Assembly: GCF_024139115.2 (NCBI RefSeq)
Contig: NW_026943205.1
Location: 806,001-870,000, forward strand
Length of the DNA: 64,000 nt
Direction of reading: 5' to 3'
From: Armigeres subalbatus
Lineage: Eukaryota; Arthropoda; Insecta; Diptera; Culicidae
Positions 45,375 to 56,289 of this stretch are shown here, piece by piece. A program made the position numbers and the translations under genes. The stretch's first letter is position 1, and every line of letters begins with the position of its first letter. The notes under the pieces are model-generated. The model was not told where the DNA came from and searched no databases. It was given only the letters and a program-made list of their open reading frames with translations.

Positions 45375-47966
45375 ATGTCTGCGTTGGTGGGAAGCGTTGA
45401 TCATTATATCCGGGGATCTAGCTTTGCTAGTTATATGAAACGTATCAACATTTTATATCAGTTAAACAATATTGCGGAGGCTAAAAAAAAGAATCTCTTC
45501 ATAGCGCTTAGTGGACCTGTAATTTTTGATGAGATTGAACTTGTTTACCCGGGGATTGAAATTGATGATATTGATTACACTGACATGATTAATAAATTGA
45601 AAGAAAGGCTAGATAAATCCGATCCCAACATGATGCGTAGATACAGGTTCAATATGCGAGTGCAAGGGGGTGACGAGCCCGCAGAAAATTATGTATTAGC
45701 AGTGAAGTTACTGGCCAGCAACTGTGGTTTTGGAGCGCATAAGGACGAAGCAATAAAGGATAAAATAATTTTTGGTCTTCATGATCAGGATTTAAAAAAA
45801 CAATTGCTTATGAAAGATGATATGACCTTAGATGAAGTTGAGCAGGTGGTAATTCGGACAGAATTAGCTAAGTGCCGTGCAAAAGAGCTGGTAGAGAAAA
45901 ATGAAGAGCCACGAGTAGTGAATTCAGTGAAGTATCGTTTAGGAAATCAGATGTCGTGGAATGAAATGAATAGAGGGGGTAGGCAGAATTCAAGAAATCC
46001 TGATAGACGTTTTCGCAGTAGAAGCAGGAGCTCGAGTAGGGACCGTGACCATATACAATTTAACAAAACCGGTATGACTACTATCAACGGGGTCGCAAAC
46101 CATTATGAGAGCCAACAGGGAACCAGTTATTATGATCGTCGTGGTGACAATCCTCATCACAATGTCATTTGCAACTTTTGTAAATTAAGAGGTCACGTCA
46201 AACGAAACTGCTATAAATTAAAAAATCGAAGGAGTGTGAATTTTGTTGAAGAAGCACCAGTAGAGATAAATAATTATGATTTCAAGCGGCTTCAGATTAG
46301 GGATTCAGTAAGTGAAGATGATGACTATCCGTGTATGATGATAGCGAGTAACCGATACAGCAAACCGTGTTTAGTAAATGTGTTGATAGAAGGGATTGAG
46401 TTGGACATGGAAATAGATTGCGGCGCAGCGGTTACGGTTATCGGTTTAGTAACGTACAGGAAATATTTCAATCACATCGAGGTTTCTAAATGCAGTAGTC
46501 GTTTGGTCGTGGTTGATGGGCAACAATTATCTATTTTTGGTGAAGCGTCGGTGATCGTGATGGCCAATAAGTCTCAGCACCAAGTGACTTTGATCATTTT
46601 GGATTGCTCAAGGCACTTTGCGCCTTTGTTTGGCAGAAATTGGCTGGATATTTTTTATCCTAGCTGGCGTAAAACTTTTGGAAATCAGATGGAAATCAAC
46701 GCAATGGGCCAGGACGTACACACAAGCGCACAGTATGAACATGATATTGGTAATATTGAGTCAGACATAAAGTCCCGTTTTCCACTAGTTTTTGATGGAG
46801 ATTTCTCATATCCAATAACAGGATTTGAAGCTGATTTAGTGCTTAGGGAGGATAGGCCTATTTTCAAAAAAGCCTACGACGTGCCATTCAAATTAAGAGA
46901 AAAGGTTGTTGAGCATTTGGATTCCCTGGAAAAGCAGAACGTCATTTCGCCAATCCAGGTTAGTGAATGGGCCTCCCCAGTTGTGATTGTACCAAAAAAA
47001 GATAACGATATAAGAATGGTCATAGATTGTAAAGTCTCGATTAATAAACAAATAATACCCAACACTTACCCGCTACCATTAGCGCAAGACATATTTGCGT
47101 CCTTAGCAGGTTGCAAATGGTTTTGTTGTCTTGACTTGGCGGGGGCGTATACGCAACTCAGACTCTCGAAACGATCACAAAAATTTGTTGTCATCAATAC
47201 AATAAAAGGACTCTATACTTATAACCGCTTGCCACAGGGTGCATCATCGAGCGCCGCCATATTTCAAAAGGTTATGGATCACATATTGATAGGTTTGAAA
47301 CATATTCGTTGCTACTTGGATGATGTACTAATTGCAGGTGAAACTAGAGAAGAATGCTTATCAAATCTGTACCTGGTGCTTGAAAGATTGCAAAAATTTA
47401 ATTTAAAAGTAAATTACAGCAAATGCAAGTTTTTTGTGAACTCCCTTACTTATCTCGGGCACCTGGTCACCGAACAAGGACTGCTACCATCTCCGGAAAA
47501 ATTATTAACAATTGAAAAAGCAAAAGTTCCCACAGATACTACAGAGCTCAAAGCATTTTTAGGACTGATCAATTTTTATGGAAAATTTGTACCTCACTTA
47601 TCAGCAAAGTTGAGTAGCTTGTATGGTTTGTTGCGTAAAGACACTAAGTTTATTTGGAATGAACAATGCCAGCAAGCCTTTGAAGAAAGCAAGAAAGCTT
47701 TATTAAATGCAAATTTTCTCGAATTTTACGACCCTGCTAAACCAATCATAGTTGTATCAGATGCTTGTGGTTATGGCTTGGGAGGTGTCATTGCTCATAT
47801 GGTCGATGGAAAAGAGAAGCCCATCAGTTTTGCGTCTTTTTCCTTGAATTCCGCACAAAAAAACATATCCTATTTTACACTTAGAAGCATTGGCATTAGT
47901 ATGCACTGTGAAAAAATTTCACAAATTTCTATATGGACAAAAGTTTACAATTTATACGGACCATAA
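45375..47966 (+). CDS. Ty3/Gypsy gag-protease-RT-RNase H polyprotein, shifted at the end
   Basis: The frame has 863 codons. Gag occupies about residues 1-240, followed by an Arg/Ser-rich stretch and a CCHC zinc knuckle (CNFCKLRGHVKRNC, from residue 266). The protease active site reads DCGA at residue 348, where DTGA or DSGA is usual. The RT spans about 480-700, with LDLAGAYTQL and the catalytic YLDD at 647-650. RNase H starts with a VVSDACGYGLGG block (Asp 796). The frame shifts near 47878, so the last ~30 residues are not genuine; the RNase H continues in another frame (KKFHKFLYGQ, TDHKPLLGIF). The start ATG follows a leader of about 900 bases. Confidence 0.9.
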   Translation: MSALVGSVDHYIRGSSFASYMKRINILYQLNNIAEAKKKNLFIALSGPVIFDEIELVYPGIEIDDIDYTDMINKLKERLDKSDPNMMRRYRFNMRVQGGDEPAENYVLAVKLLASNCGFGAHKDEAIKDKIIFGLHDQDLKKQLLMKDDMTLDEVEQVVIRTELAKCRAKELVEKNEEPRVVNSVKYRLGNQMSWNEMNRGGRQNSRNPDRRFRSRSRSSSRDRDHIQFNKTGMTTINGVANHYESQQGTSYYDRRGDNPHHNVICNFCKLRGHVKRNCYKLKNRRSVNFVEEAPVEINNYDFKRLQIRDSVSEDDDYPCMMIASNRYSKPCLVNVLIEGIELDMEIDCGAAVTVIGLVTYRKYFNHIEVSKCSSRLVVVDGQQLSIFGEASVIVMANKSQHQVTLIILDCSRHFAPLFGRNWLDIFYPSWRKTFGNQMEINAMGQDVHTSAQYEHDIGNIESDIKSRFPLVFDGDFSYPITGFEADLVLREDRPIFKKAYDVPFKLREKVVEHLDSLEKQNVISPIQVSEWASPVVIVPKKDNDIRMVIDCKVSINKQIIPNTYPLPLAQDIFASLAGCKWFCCLDLAGAYTQLRLSKRSQKFVVINTIKGLYTYNRLPQGASSSAAIFQKVMDHILIGLKHIRCYLDDVLIAGETREECLSNLYLVLERLQKFNLKVNYSKCKFFVNSLTYLGHLVTEQGLLPSPEKLLTIEKAKVPTDTTELKAFLGLINFYGKFVPHLSAKLSSLYGLLRKDTKFIWNEQCQQAFEESKKALLNANFLEFYDPAKPIIVVSDACGYGLGGVIAHMVDGKEKPISFASFSLNSAQKNISYFTLRSIGISMHCEKISQISIWTKVYNLYGP

Positions 47967-48189
47967 GCCGCTTTTGGGTATTTTTGGAAAGAGGGCAAAC
48001 AACAGCTGTGTGTGACTAGGTTGCAGAGGTATGTAATGGAAATGGCTATTTATGAATTCGATATTTGTTACAGACCCTCTTCTAGGATGGGAAATGCGGA
48101 TTTCTGTTCAAGATTTCCTTTGAATGAAGCAGTTCCAAAACAACTAGATAGTGGATACATTAAAAGTATAAACTTTTAGAGATTTCCCA

Positions 48190-49563
48190 TTGGACTACTC
48201 TTTGATTGCAAAAGAAAGCAAAACAGACCTTTTCCTTTCAAAAGTAGTTGACTATATTGAAAATGGTTGGCCTAGAAAAACTGATGATGGGTGGCGCCAA
48301 GTATTCTCATTACGCTATGACTTAGAAATAGTAGAAGGTTGCGTTTTATATCAGGATAGGGTATTCATTCCGCGTTCGCTTAGAAATGACATTTTAAAAC
48401 TACTCCATTCCAACCATAATGGCATTGTTAAGATGAAACAAACAGCTCGCAGATCGCTTTTTTGGTTTGATTTAAACAAAGACATTGAACAATTCGTCAA
48501 ATATTGCGAGCCATGCATCAAAATGTCTGTGTTTCCTAAGCTGTCTGGTAACACGTCATGGATTAAGACCACTCGCCCATTTAGCCGCATTCACGCTGAT
48601 TTTTTCTTCCTTGAATCAAAGACGTACCTATTGGTTGTAGACAGTTATACAAAGTGGCTTGAAGTTGAGATAATGAAATATGGGACGGATGCAAACAAGG
48701 TTATAAAAAAATTCACAACTATTTTCGCTAGATTCGGACTCCCTGACGTTCTTGTAACCGATGGTGGACCACCGTTTAACTCAAGTCACTTTATTTCGTT
48801 CATGGAACGCCAGGGAATAAAGGTTATGAAAAGTCCTCCGTATAACCCTAGTAGCAACGGGCAGGCGGAGAGGATGGTAAGGGTAGTAAAAGACGTATTG
48901 AAGAAATTTCTTTTAGATCCTTTGACGAGATCACTCGATGATGATGATCGAATAACTTATTTTTTATCTAACTATAGAAATACATGCACTGCATCTGACA
49001 ATAGTTTTCCTTCAGAGAGGCTACTGAGCTTCAAACCAAAGAGTCTGTTGGACCTCTTACACCCCAGACGAAGTTATAAAAATTATTTGGCTCTAGAAGG
49101 CCCATCTTCTTCGGATTTATTTAAAACAAATAAAAGCCATATAGATTGCAGTAGTACGCCCTCTCAGGATCCATTTCTCAAGCTGGCGCTAGGGGATAGA
49201 GTTTGGTATAAAAATAAAGACAAGCAAGCAATTGAGAAATGGATAGAGGTTAAATATGTCAAAAGAGTATCCACTAATGTTTTTGAAATCTCTTTTGGCA
49301 GATATAATTGCAACGCTCATCGAGATCAACTGAAGATTGTGGAGCCACTAAAATCTAGGTCGACATTCCAAGTGCAAATACGAGACAAACGACGAAGAGA
49401 ATCATCAGACTCCGACAAAGAATTCCATGGGTTCCCAGAAGATGAAATCGCAGCTGAAAGAGACAACGAGAGAAAGCGCTTGAAACCCACAAGAACGAGC
49501 CCGATTATGACGCGGAATTATTCGCGATCGATCAGAAAAGATGTTTCAGAAAATCGATATTAA
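48190..49563 (+). CDS. Ty3/Gypsy integrase
   Basis: The start given is the first codon of a clear homologous stretch; there is no ATG because the frame is separated from RNase H by single-base shifts (a stop lies at 48169). Residue numbers count from 48190. The HHCC zinc domain has H73 and H76 (LLHSNHNG) and the pair in YCEPC near residue 107. The catalytic triad is Asp137 (HADFF), Asp191 (VTDGGPPF) and Glu227 (NGQAERM), with 35 residues between the last two. A C-terminal domain with LALGDRVWYKNKDKQ follows. The basic tail ends just before the polypurine tract. The enzyme inserts the DNA copy into the genome. Confidence 0.88.
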   Translation: MDYSLIAKESKTDLFLSKVVDYIENGWPRKTDDGWRQVFSLRYDLEIVEGCVLYQDRVFIPRSLRNDILKLLHSNHNGIVKMKQTARRSLFWFDLNKDIEQFVKYCEPCIKMSVFPKLSGNTSWIKTTRPFSRIHADFFFLESKTYLLVVDSYTKWLEVEIMKYGTDANKVIKKFTTIFARFGLPDVLVTDGGPPFNSSHFISFMERQGIKVMKSPPYNPSSNGQAERMVRVVKDVLKKFLLDPLTRSLDDDDRITYFLSNYRNTCTASDNSFPSERLLSFKPKSLLDLLHPRRSYKNYLALEGPSSSDLFKTNKSHIDCSSTPSQDPFLKLALGDRVWYKNKDKQAIEKWIEVKYVKRVSTNVFEISFGRYNCNAHRDQLKIVEPLKSRSTFQVQIRDKRRRESSDSDKEFHGFPEDEIAAERDNERKRLKPTRTSPIMTRNYSRSIRKDVSENRY

Positions 49564-49837
49564 CAGTTCCGGTAGCAATCGTAGATTCTTGTTGAATCCT
49601 AAAACATGTTTCAAGAAGAAAAAATGTAAAAAAAAAAGAAGTTCATTCGAAGAATTTTAGATAGTAATATGAATAAGTTTGGAAATGATTGAGAATTTCT
49701 TATCGAAGCAGTAAATGAAGAATTCAATAAGATTAGCATTATAAGTATAAATCTGGTGCATGTTAAGAACGATTTCAAATTAGATGATTTTGTATTGCTT
49801 TCAATTTAAAAATACTTCAAGATTCAATGTCTGTTCT

Positions 49838-49851
49838 AAAGAAGAAAGGAC
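49838..49851 (+). promoter_or_regulatory. Polypurine tract
   Basis: AAAGAAGAAAGGAC sits directly before the 3' LTR, in the position where plus-strand priming occurs in LTR elements. Confidence 0.6.
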
Positions 49852-50064
49852 TGTAATGTTCGGTAAAATGGACGAACCCTTTTGGGCAGTCTGTGAAATG
49901 ATACGATATATGTATGAAGAGAGAGAAACGATAAGTTGTAAAATGAATTTATCTTGCTGAGAATAAATTGTGACCAGAGTCGGTCTCTTGTTATCTGAAC
50001 TCCATACGAAGCAGACGTGTATATCTAAATTGTTAAAAAAGAACCCCTAGCGTTGAATATATTA
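49852..50064 (+). repeat. 3' LTR (213 bp)
   Basis: Same length and, by eye, the same sequence as the 5' LTR. The ATAGG target copy follows. Confidence 0.95.
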
Positions 50065-50069
50065 ATAGG

Positions 50070-50940
50070 TACTAGATAAATGAATTTTTATAAAACTTTT
50101 GTTGGATTCGGATTATCTGATAAACTGATACGATTGGTCTAGGTGACAATGGATCGGGTGCGTTGTTCGAGTTCCAGCAACGCTCTGGAGTCCATTTGAA
50201 ACGTCAATAAGATGATAATCTATATTGTACCTGCTCTTTAACATCCCTTTGGAGGGTGCGGTGACATTAATAATAAAGTAAGCAAACATAAGAAGATGGA
50301 GGAAGCTTACATAAGACTGAAGAGAGAAGCGAATAAGACCGGTCATCTTTACTTCAAAGACTAAGTACCTAAGCATGATACAAAGATACTCAAGAGAAGA
50401 TCACGTTAGCCATCCACCACGAATTTGTATCGGTGGTGGCGGAATCGAGTAACTCGATTCGAGTTGGTTGATGAGTTCGTTTTCTTGGACTGAGTTGAGT
50501 CACTTTTAGCGTGCTCTTCGATATGCTGGAATCCTTCTCGAATTTTGATGCGTTACCTTGAGAGGCTAAGCGAGAATTGGTTCACTGTTTCTGGCATTTG
50601 CAAGAAATACAAAATTCAAAGCGAAGAAGAACTTGCTGTCGCGGATTGACGAAAATTGGTAGAACGCTACTCAGTGTTTCTATTTCTTTTTCCAGTATTC
50701 TGAGAAGCACGCAATGCACTAAAAATTAACAAACGAATATCAGCTGTCCTTCAAAAACTTTGGAGTTATCGACCTCACTGAGTCATTCACAAACCATCGT
50801 TACTAACAGCCCCGATGTGCTTCAGTAGTAAAGCACATCGTAACAGCCCCATAAAGCGGCGATCGCACAATACCACCAGAAATTCGATCGAATGCTTTCT
50901 TTTGATGGGCAGATGAGCGTCATGCCTCCGGCAGTCAAGT
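50070..50940. other. Fimbrin intron, mostly unassigned
   Basis: A short RTE-like scrap on the + strand at 50296-50350 reads MEEAYIRLKREANKTG. The remainder holds no recognised feature, though its right part may be an eroded edge of the BEL/Pao remnant. Confidence 0.4.
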
Positions 50941-51300
50941 CGGATCCACTAACTCCGGACACAGGAACCGAAGCTTAGAGTTACGATCCACCTTGCAAGT
51001 TTTTGGATTTCGTTTCCGAAATTCGAAATGTCAGCGAAGAAAGGTACAGTTTCGTAGCAGTGGACGGAGATTTGAGATTTCTCTAACAATTCATCGAGAT
51101 TCATATTGCGAGAGATGAGATCCGCTAGATTGTCCTTGATGGCTCCAGACATCGTGTGTGGTAAGCTCTTAGATTTCCAGCCACTCGATTGGCCACAAAC
51201 ATCTTCCATAATGACGGTGTCGCGACAAGCTAGTCCAGCGCAATAGTGGAATCAGTCCACAAATAGGGGAACTGTTACGTTTTCCATCACACTGTGCGTA
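50941..51300 (-). pseudogene. BEL/Pao RNase H-integrase junction, fragment
   Basis: In mixed - strand frames: DSTIAL, then LVATPSLWKMFVANRVA, then IKDNLADLISRNMNLDELL, the BEL/Pao stretch that ends RNase H and leads to the integrase. Frame changes occur within 100 bp. It pairs with the upstream part at 51830-52266. Confidence 0.65.
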
Positions 51301-51474
51301 TATTCATCTCATCGCAAAACAAAGAAATACAGCTCTAATCTCGTCGTTCCTTTTTGTTAACACGCGTGCTCACTGGTAAATAAATCACAAAAATAAGAAA
51401 CAAACCAAATTTCCTTTGCATTGCTTTTTTTTATGGGATGGAAATATGAGTTATGCGATGAAGTGCCGAACCGT

Positions 51475-51826
51475 TCCCCTAGGTCATGGGTGAAAGGCCA
51501 GAGGCCGATAACAACAGAAATTCGGGATCGGAAGTGGGGCTGGGTCGGCCACACTCTACGTAGGGGCGGAAACGAAATCTGTAAACAAGCAATCTGTAAA
51601 CAACTGTACAACAATCTGTAAACAAGACTGGAACCCAGCGGGACATCGCAGCAGATACAGATCCAGAGGCTCATGGCGGCGATGCCTCAATAAAGAAATA
51701 AAATAAGTCGACCGAAATCTAACCTGGCAACAGGTTAAAGCGATAGCCGGGCAACGCTCAGGATGGAGATCTTTCAAGTCGGCCCTTTGCACCACCGGAG
51801 GTGTACAGGATCCATAAGTAAGTAAA
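51475..51826 (+). mobile_element. LINE family 3, 3' fragment
   Basis: It matches 40555-40817, including GAAATTCGGGATCGGAAGTG, the CACCACCGGAGGTGTACAGG block and the ATAAGTAAGTAA tail. A small internal duplication (AATCTGTAAACAA, three times) is at about 51576-51625. It interrupts the BEL/Pao remnant. Confidence 0.88.
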
Positions 51827-51829
51827 AAT

Positions 51830-52266
51830 GGGTGAAATTTCGGTGCTGTTCGGTGCATGTACAACAAGTTTTGATAGTAAATGAACTGCGCATAGTTCAA
51901 TAGGTGGGATGAACTCTATGTCCACTAGAGTAACGAGGCTGGGTTGGAGGCATTTTACACTAGAGCTATCTTCGACATAAGCAGTCGAACGACGCAGGAT
52001 CCAGTAGAGAAGATATAGAGATGAAATAAGCACTAAGTAGGCGCCGTTAGCTGCTTTCGAAACATCACTGAAGCCGTGGACTTCAGGACGCAAGTAACCA
52101 GAGCTGTGGACATGACGTGAAATCCGTAATTGTATAGTCGAAATTTGCACACGCCCTGGAGTAAAATTTTTGCTTTTGAGAAGGATCGATGAATCCAGGT
52201 GGATTGGACAGGCCGATGATCTGCGATAATAGTTTGCGTTTTGGGCATTAGCACTTGGCAGTACAT
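51830..52266 (-). pseudogene. BEL/Pao RNase H fragment
   Basis: On the - strand VHGFSDVSKAANGAYLVLIS matches the RNase H start of BEL/Pao elements, and IPPIELCAVHLLSKLV matches its IPRLELCAA block. Upstream (52033-52266) is eroded RT tail sequence. It continues at 51300-50941 beyond the LINE insertion. Confidence 0.75.
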
Positions 52267-52439
52267 TTTTTATAACCGCCGCAGCGACAAACTCGAAGAT
52301 TCAGAAGTGAATAAAACATCGTTGAGGGACAGATCTGACCTCAACCAAAAACGCATCGTAGACAATCTAAAGCAAAACAAAAATTCGCCTTACCAAACTA
52401 AGCGTTACGGGAAAAGACTAAACACACTAGACTCACTAG

Positions 52440-52640
52440 TTTCATGGCTCCGTCAGGTGTACTTGCCTCTGGCTGCCGAAAAGTGATCAAAAAAAGCGTC
52501 GAACGATGTTCAACATGCGTTCGCGTTTATCCGAAGCCACTCGAACAGTTGACTAAACCAGCTTCCCTCGGTGCGAGTCAATCAGGCGCACCCGTTTGAA
52601 AACGTTGGCATCGACCTGGCCGGTGCGTTATATGTACGCC
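52440..52640 (+). pseudogene. BEL/Pao integrase fragment, opposite strand
   Basis: The + strand reads KSVERCSTCVRVYPKPLEQL, then VRVNQAHPFENVGIDLAGAL, the zinc end and first Asp block of a BEL/Pao integrase. It is oriented opposite to the neighbouring BEL/Pao RNase H piece, so it is a second element or an inverted part. Confidence 0.65.
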
Positions 52641-53097
52641 TTTTTATCAACAGTATAAGTAACTCCGACCTTACCAACCAAAGCATTCGTCTCCCGGAGA
52701 TCCACAGGTCGGGAAACCAATCCATATCTACTGCGAAAACACGATCTACTTCGTTGACGCAAGACCTAAGCTCAAGGGAACAGCGCAAACTGTTTCTGTG
52801 CCAGCTTTAATCCTTGGCAACGCAAACCTTACGGAATTATAACTTCAATTCACCGGAGGATCCATTTAAGGAGCTCGTTCTCACACTCGTTTTATTTATT
52901 ATCAGACTAAGGCCGGAGTGGCCTGTGCTACACATAAAAGTCTTCTCCATTCAGCTCGGTCCATGGCTGCACTTCGCCAACCACGCAGTCTGCGGTGGGT
53001 ACGCAAATCGTCCTATACCTGATCGATCCACCTTGCCCGCTGTGCACCTCACCTTCTTGTTCCCGTCGGATCGTTGTCGAGAACCATTTTCACCGGA

Positions 53098-54617
53098 TTA
53101 CTGTCCGACATTCTGGCTACGTGCCCGGCCCACTGCAGTCTTCCGATTTTCGCGGTGTGAACGATGGATGGTTCTCCCAACAGCTGATGCAACTCGTGGT
53201 TCATTCGCCTCCTTCACGTACCCAGCCATCTGCACCCTACCATAGATGGTACGCAACACTTTCCTTTCGAAAACTCCCAGTGCGCGTTGGTCCTCCACGA
53301 GCATCGTCCAGGTCTCGTGTCCGTAAAGAACTACCGGTCTAATAAGCGTTTTGTAGATATTCAGTTTGGTACGACGGCGAACTCTATTCGATCGGAGCGT
53401 CTTGCGGAGTCCAAAGTACGTACGATTTCCAGCCACTATGCGCCTCCGAATTTCTCTGCTGGTATCGTTATCGGCGGTCACCACACCAGTGAGCCCAAGT
53501 ACATGAATTCTTCAACCACCTAGATTTCGTCACCACCGATAGAAACTCGAGGTGGGTGGCTTACATTGACCTCTCTTGAGCCTCTTCCTATCATGTACTT
53601 CGTCTTCGACGTGTTGATGACTAGTCCAATCCGTTTAGCTTCGCTTTTGAGTCTGATGTAGGCTTCCTCCATCCTCTCAAAGTTACGTGCCATGATATCA
53701 ATGTCGTCGGCGAAACCAAATAACTGGACGGACTTCGTGAAAATCGTACCACTCGTGTCAATCCCTGCCCTTCGTATTACTCCCTCCAAAGCGATGTTGA
53801 ATAGCAGACACGAAAGACCATCACCTTGCCGTAACCCTCTACGCGTTTCGAAGGGAGTCGAGAATGCCCCTGAAACTCGAACTACGCACATCGCCCGATC
53901 CACCGTCGCCTTGATCAACCGTATCGGTTTATCCGGAAATCCGTTTTCGTGCATTAGCTGCCATAGCTGGTCCTAATCGATTGTATCATATGCGGCATTA
54001 AAGTCGTTAAATAGATAATATGTGGGCACGTTGTATTCGCGGCATTTCTGCATTACTTGACGTATGGCGAACACCTGGTCTGTGGTAAAGCGTTCACCCA
54101 TAAATCCCGCCTGGTACTGCCCCACGAACTCTCTTGCAATTGGTGTTAGTCAGCGGCATAAAATTTGGGAGAGTACCTTGTAGGCGACGTTCAGCAATGT
54201 GATTGCGCGGTAGTTGCTACAATTCAGCTTATCGCCCTTTTTGTAGATGGGACACACGACACCTTCCATCCACTCCTGCGGCAGAACCTCATCCTCCCAA
54301 ACCTTGGTAATCACCCAGTGCAGCGCTCTAGCCAGTGCCTCACCACCGTGTTTAAACAGCTCTTCTGGTAGTTGGTATACTACAGGGGCTTTGTTGTTCT
54401 TCAGCCGGTCGATCTCCTCCTGGATTTCCTGGAAATTCGGAGCCGGAAGTCGCATGTCCTGCGCGCGTGCTCCTAGGTTCATTACCATACCGCCACCGTT
54501 GTCTGCCATATCGCCATTCAGGTGATCTTCGTAGTGCTGCCGCCACCTTTGGATCACCTCACGCTCGTTTGTAAGTAGGTTCCCGTTTATGTCCTTACAC
54601 ATATCGGGCTCTGTCAC
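53098..54617 (-). pseudogene. RTE reverse transcriptase and C-terminal domain
   Basis: The first part (54150-54617) has EIDRLKNNKAPVVYQLPEEL, WMEGVVCPIYKKGDKLNCSN and YRAITLLNVAYKVLSQI. A stop falls near 54150 and the middle is disrupted to 53954. The second part (53520-53954) has GLRQGDGLSCLLFNIALEGV and the catalytic FADD within LFGFADDIDIMARNFE. The third part (53098-53484) has TSREIRRRIVAGNRTYFGLR and PVVLYGHETWTMLVEDQRAL. The catalytic residues survive but the frame does not. Confidence 0.87.
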
Positions 54618-54697
54618 GTGGCCCTTACGTGCGTGAACGGTTCAACTTCTCATAGAACTTTCGTGCGTTATTAGCGCGGTACAGTTCCTCCGTCTCT

Positions 54698-55790
54698 TCA
54701 CGGTCTCGATCTTCCTGCTGGCGCTTTTTTCTCCGGAAATCGAGTTTTGTCTGTTCCGCGCCCGTTTGTATCGTGCCTCGTTCGCCCTCGTGCGGTGTTG
54801 CAGCAATCTGCATTCTTCTCCTCAACTAACTGCTCACATTCGCCGTCATACCAGTCGTTTCTCTGATCCGGAGCCACCGTGCCTAGTGCAGCGGTTGCGG
54901 TGCTTCCAATAGCGGATCGAATATCTCTCCAGCCATCTTCAAGAGATGCTGCGCCTAGCTGCTCTTCCGTTGGGAGTGCCACTTCCAGCTGCTGCGCGTA
55001 GTCTTGGGCTAGTCTACCGTCTTGTAGCCGTCCAATGTTTAGCCGCGGCGGACGACTCCGACGCGTGTTGATCACCGTCGAGAGTTTTGAGCGCAGACAT
55101 ACTGCAACGAGGTAGTGGTCGGATTCAATATTCGCACTGCGGTAAGTGCGGACGTTCGTGATGTCGGAGAAGAATTTACCATCGATTAGAACGTGGTCGA
55201 TTTGGTTTTCCGTTACTTGATTAGGTGATTTGCATGTGGCCTTGTGGATATTCTTGCGGGGGAAGAAAGTGCTTCGGACTACCATTCGACGGGAGGCTGC
55301 AAAGTTTATGCATCGTTGGCCGTTGTCGTTCGATACGGTATGCAGACTATCCGGTCCGATGACCGGTCTATACATTTCCTCCCTTCCTACCTGAGCGTTC
55401 ATGTCACCGATGACGATTATGACGTCCCGCAGTGGGCATCCATCGTATGTCAGCTGTGCGTAGAACGCTTCTTTCTCGTCGTCGGGTCTCCCTTCGTGTG
55501 GGCAGTGCACGTTGATGATGATATAGTTGAAGAAACGGCCTTTTATCCTCAGCTTGCACATCCTTGCGTTGATTGGCTGCCACCCAATCACGCGATGGCG
55601 CATCTTTCCCAGCACTATGAAGCCGGTTCCCAGCTCGTTGGTGGTGCCACAGCTTTGGTAGAAGGTATCCGCTCGATGCCCGCTTTTCTACACTTTCTGT
55701 CCTGTCCAGCAGATTTCCTGCAGCGCTACGACGTCGAAGTTGCGGTGATGTAATTCATCGTAGATTATCCTGTCGCAACCTGCGAAGCCT
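54698..55790 (-). pseudogene. RTE endonuclease domain
   Basis: It starts with HHRNFDVVALQEICWTGQ near 55750, is broken by a TAG, then is open from 55615. Visible motifs are NYIIINVHCPHEGRPDDEKE, VIGDMNAQVGREE, and the C-terminal NQIDHVLIDGKFFSDI and SANIESDHYLVAV blocks of apurinic-type LINE endonucleases. The linker (ASLEDGWRDIRSAIGSTATA, then EQLVEEKNA) follows. A frameshift separates it from the RT. Confidence 0.85.
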
Positions 55791-56289
55791 AGCGACTCGC
55801 AGTTCCATGTTCCAAGCTTCCAATTTTGATCCTTTATTCGTCGCCTAGGATGTTGCCGATTGTATCGAGTCGTATTATCTTCTATGTCGTTCGTAATGCT
55901 TAGTTTTAAAAGTGGCTTATTGGGCCTGCGCGAACCTCCTGTCTCGTCGGAGGTCCGTCGTGTCAGGGCTGTTTAGCGTCCCACCTAACACCAGGACTTG
56001 AGCTTGTGTGCTTTGAGCGGCACACGGTCGCTTTGGCGGAGCCTACTTGCGGATACATGCAGCTTTTTATAGAGGTTTAACAGGGCCCACTGTCAAACCC
56101 CACCACATCCTAGGCAGGCGCCACAACTCGCAGATGGCCTGGGGAGGGATCGTCAAGCCCTTGTACATAGTCCCTGCTGCCCCTGAAGCTTGGTTTATGT
56201 AGTCCTATTATAATAACATGCAATGCATGCTGGTTCTTAAATTTATTCCAAAAAATATTTTAAAACCTGTCTTGTTGTACGGATAATTT

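Larger units (their letters stand above)
44253..50064 (+). mobile_element. Ty3/Gypsy LTR retrotransposon (mag-like), recent insertion
   Basis: A 5812-bp element with 213-bp LTRs and a 5-bp target duplication ATAGG (44248-44252 and 50065-50069). The internal part has a primer-binding site, a ~900-bp leader, a fused gag-pol frame and a separate integrase frame, then a purine-rich tract. No envelope ORF is present. The continuous gag-protease-RT frame and domain order fit mag-like Ty3/Gypsy elements. It lies in the fimbrin intron, antisense to fimbrin. Frameshifts between RNase H and integrase suggest that this copy is not autonomous as sequenced. Confidence 0.93.
52890..56180 (-). mobile_element. 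RTE LINE family 1, near full-length, inactive
   Basis: The longest copy of the family also seen at 9363 and 13909. The 3' end has the TTTATTTATTAT tail. On the - strand the order is a possible 5' leader (about 55900-56180), endonuclease (about 54850-55790), RT (53520-54617) and C-terminal region (52940-53484). The domain order and length of ~3.3 kb fit RTE/JAM1-type elements. Several stops and frame changes are present. Confidence 0.9.
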
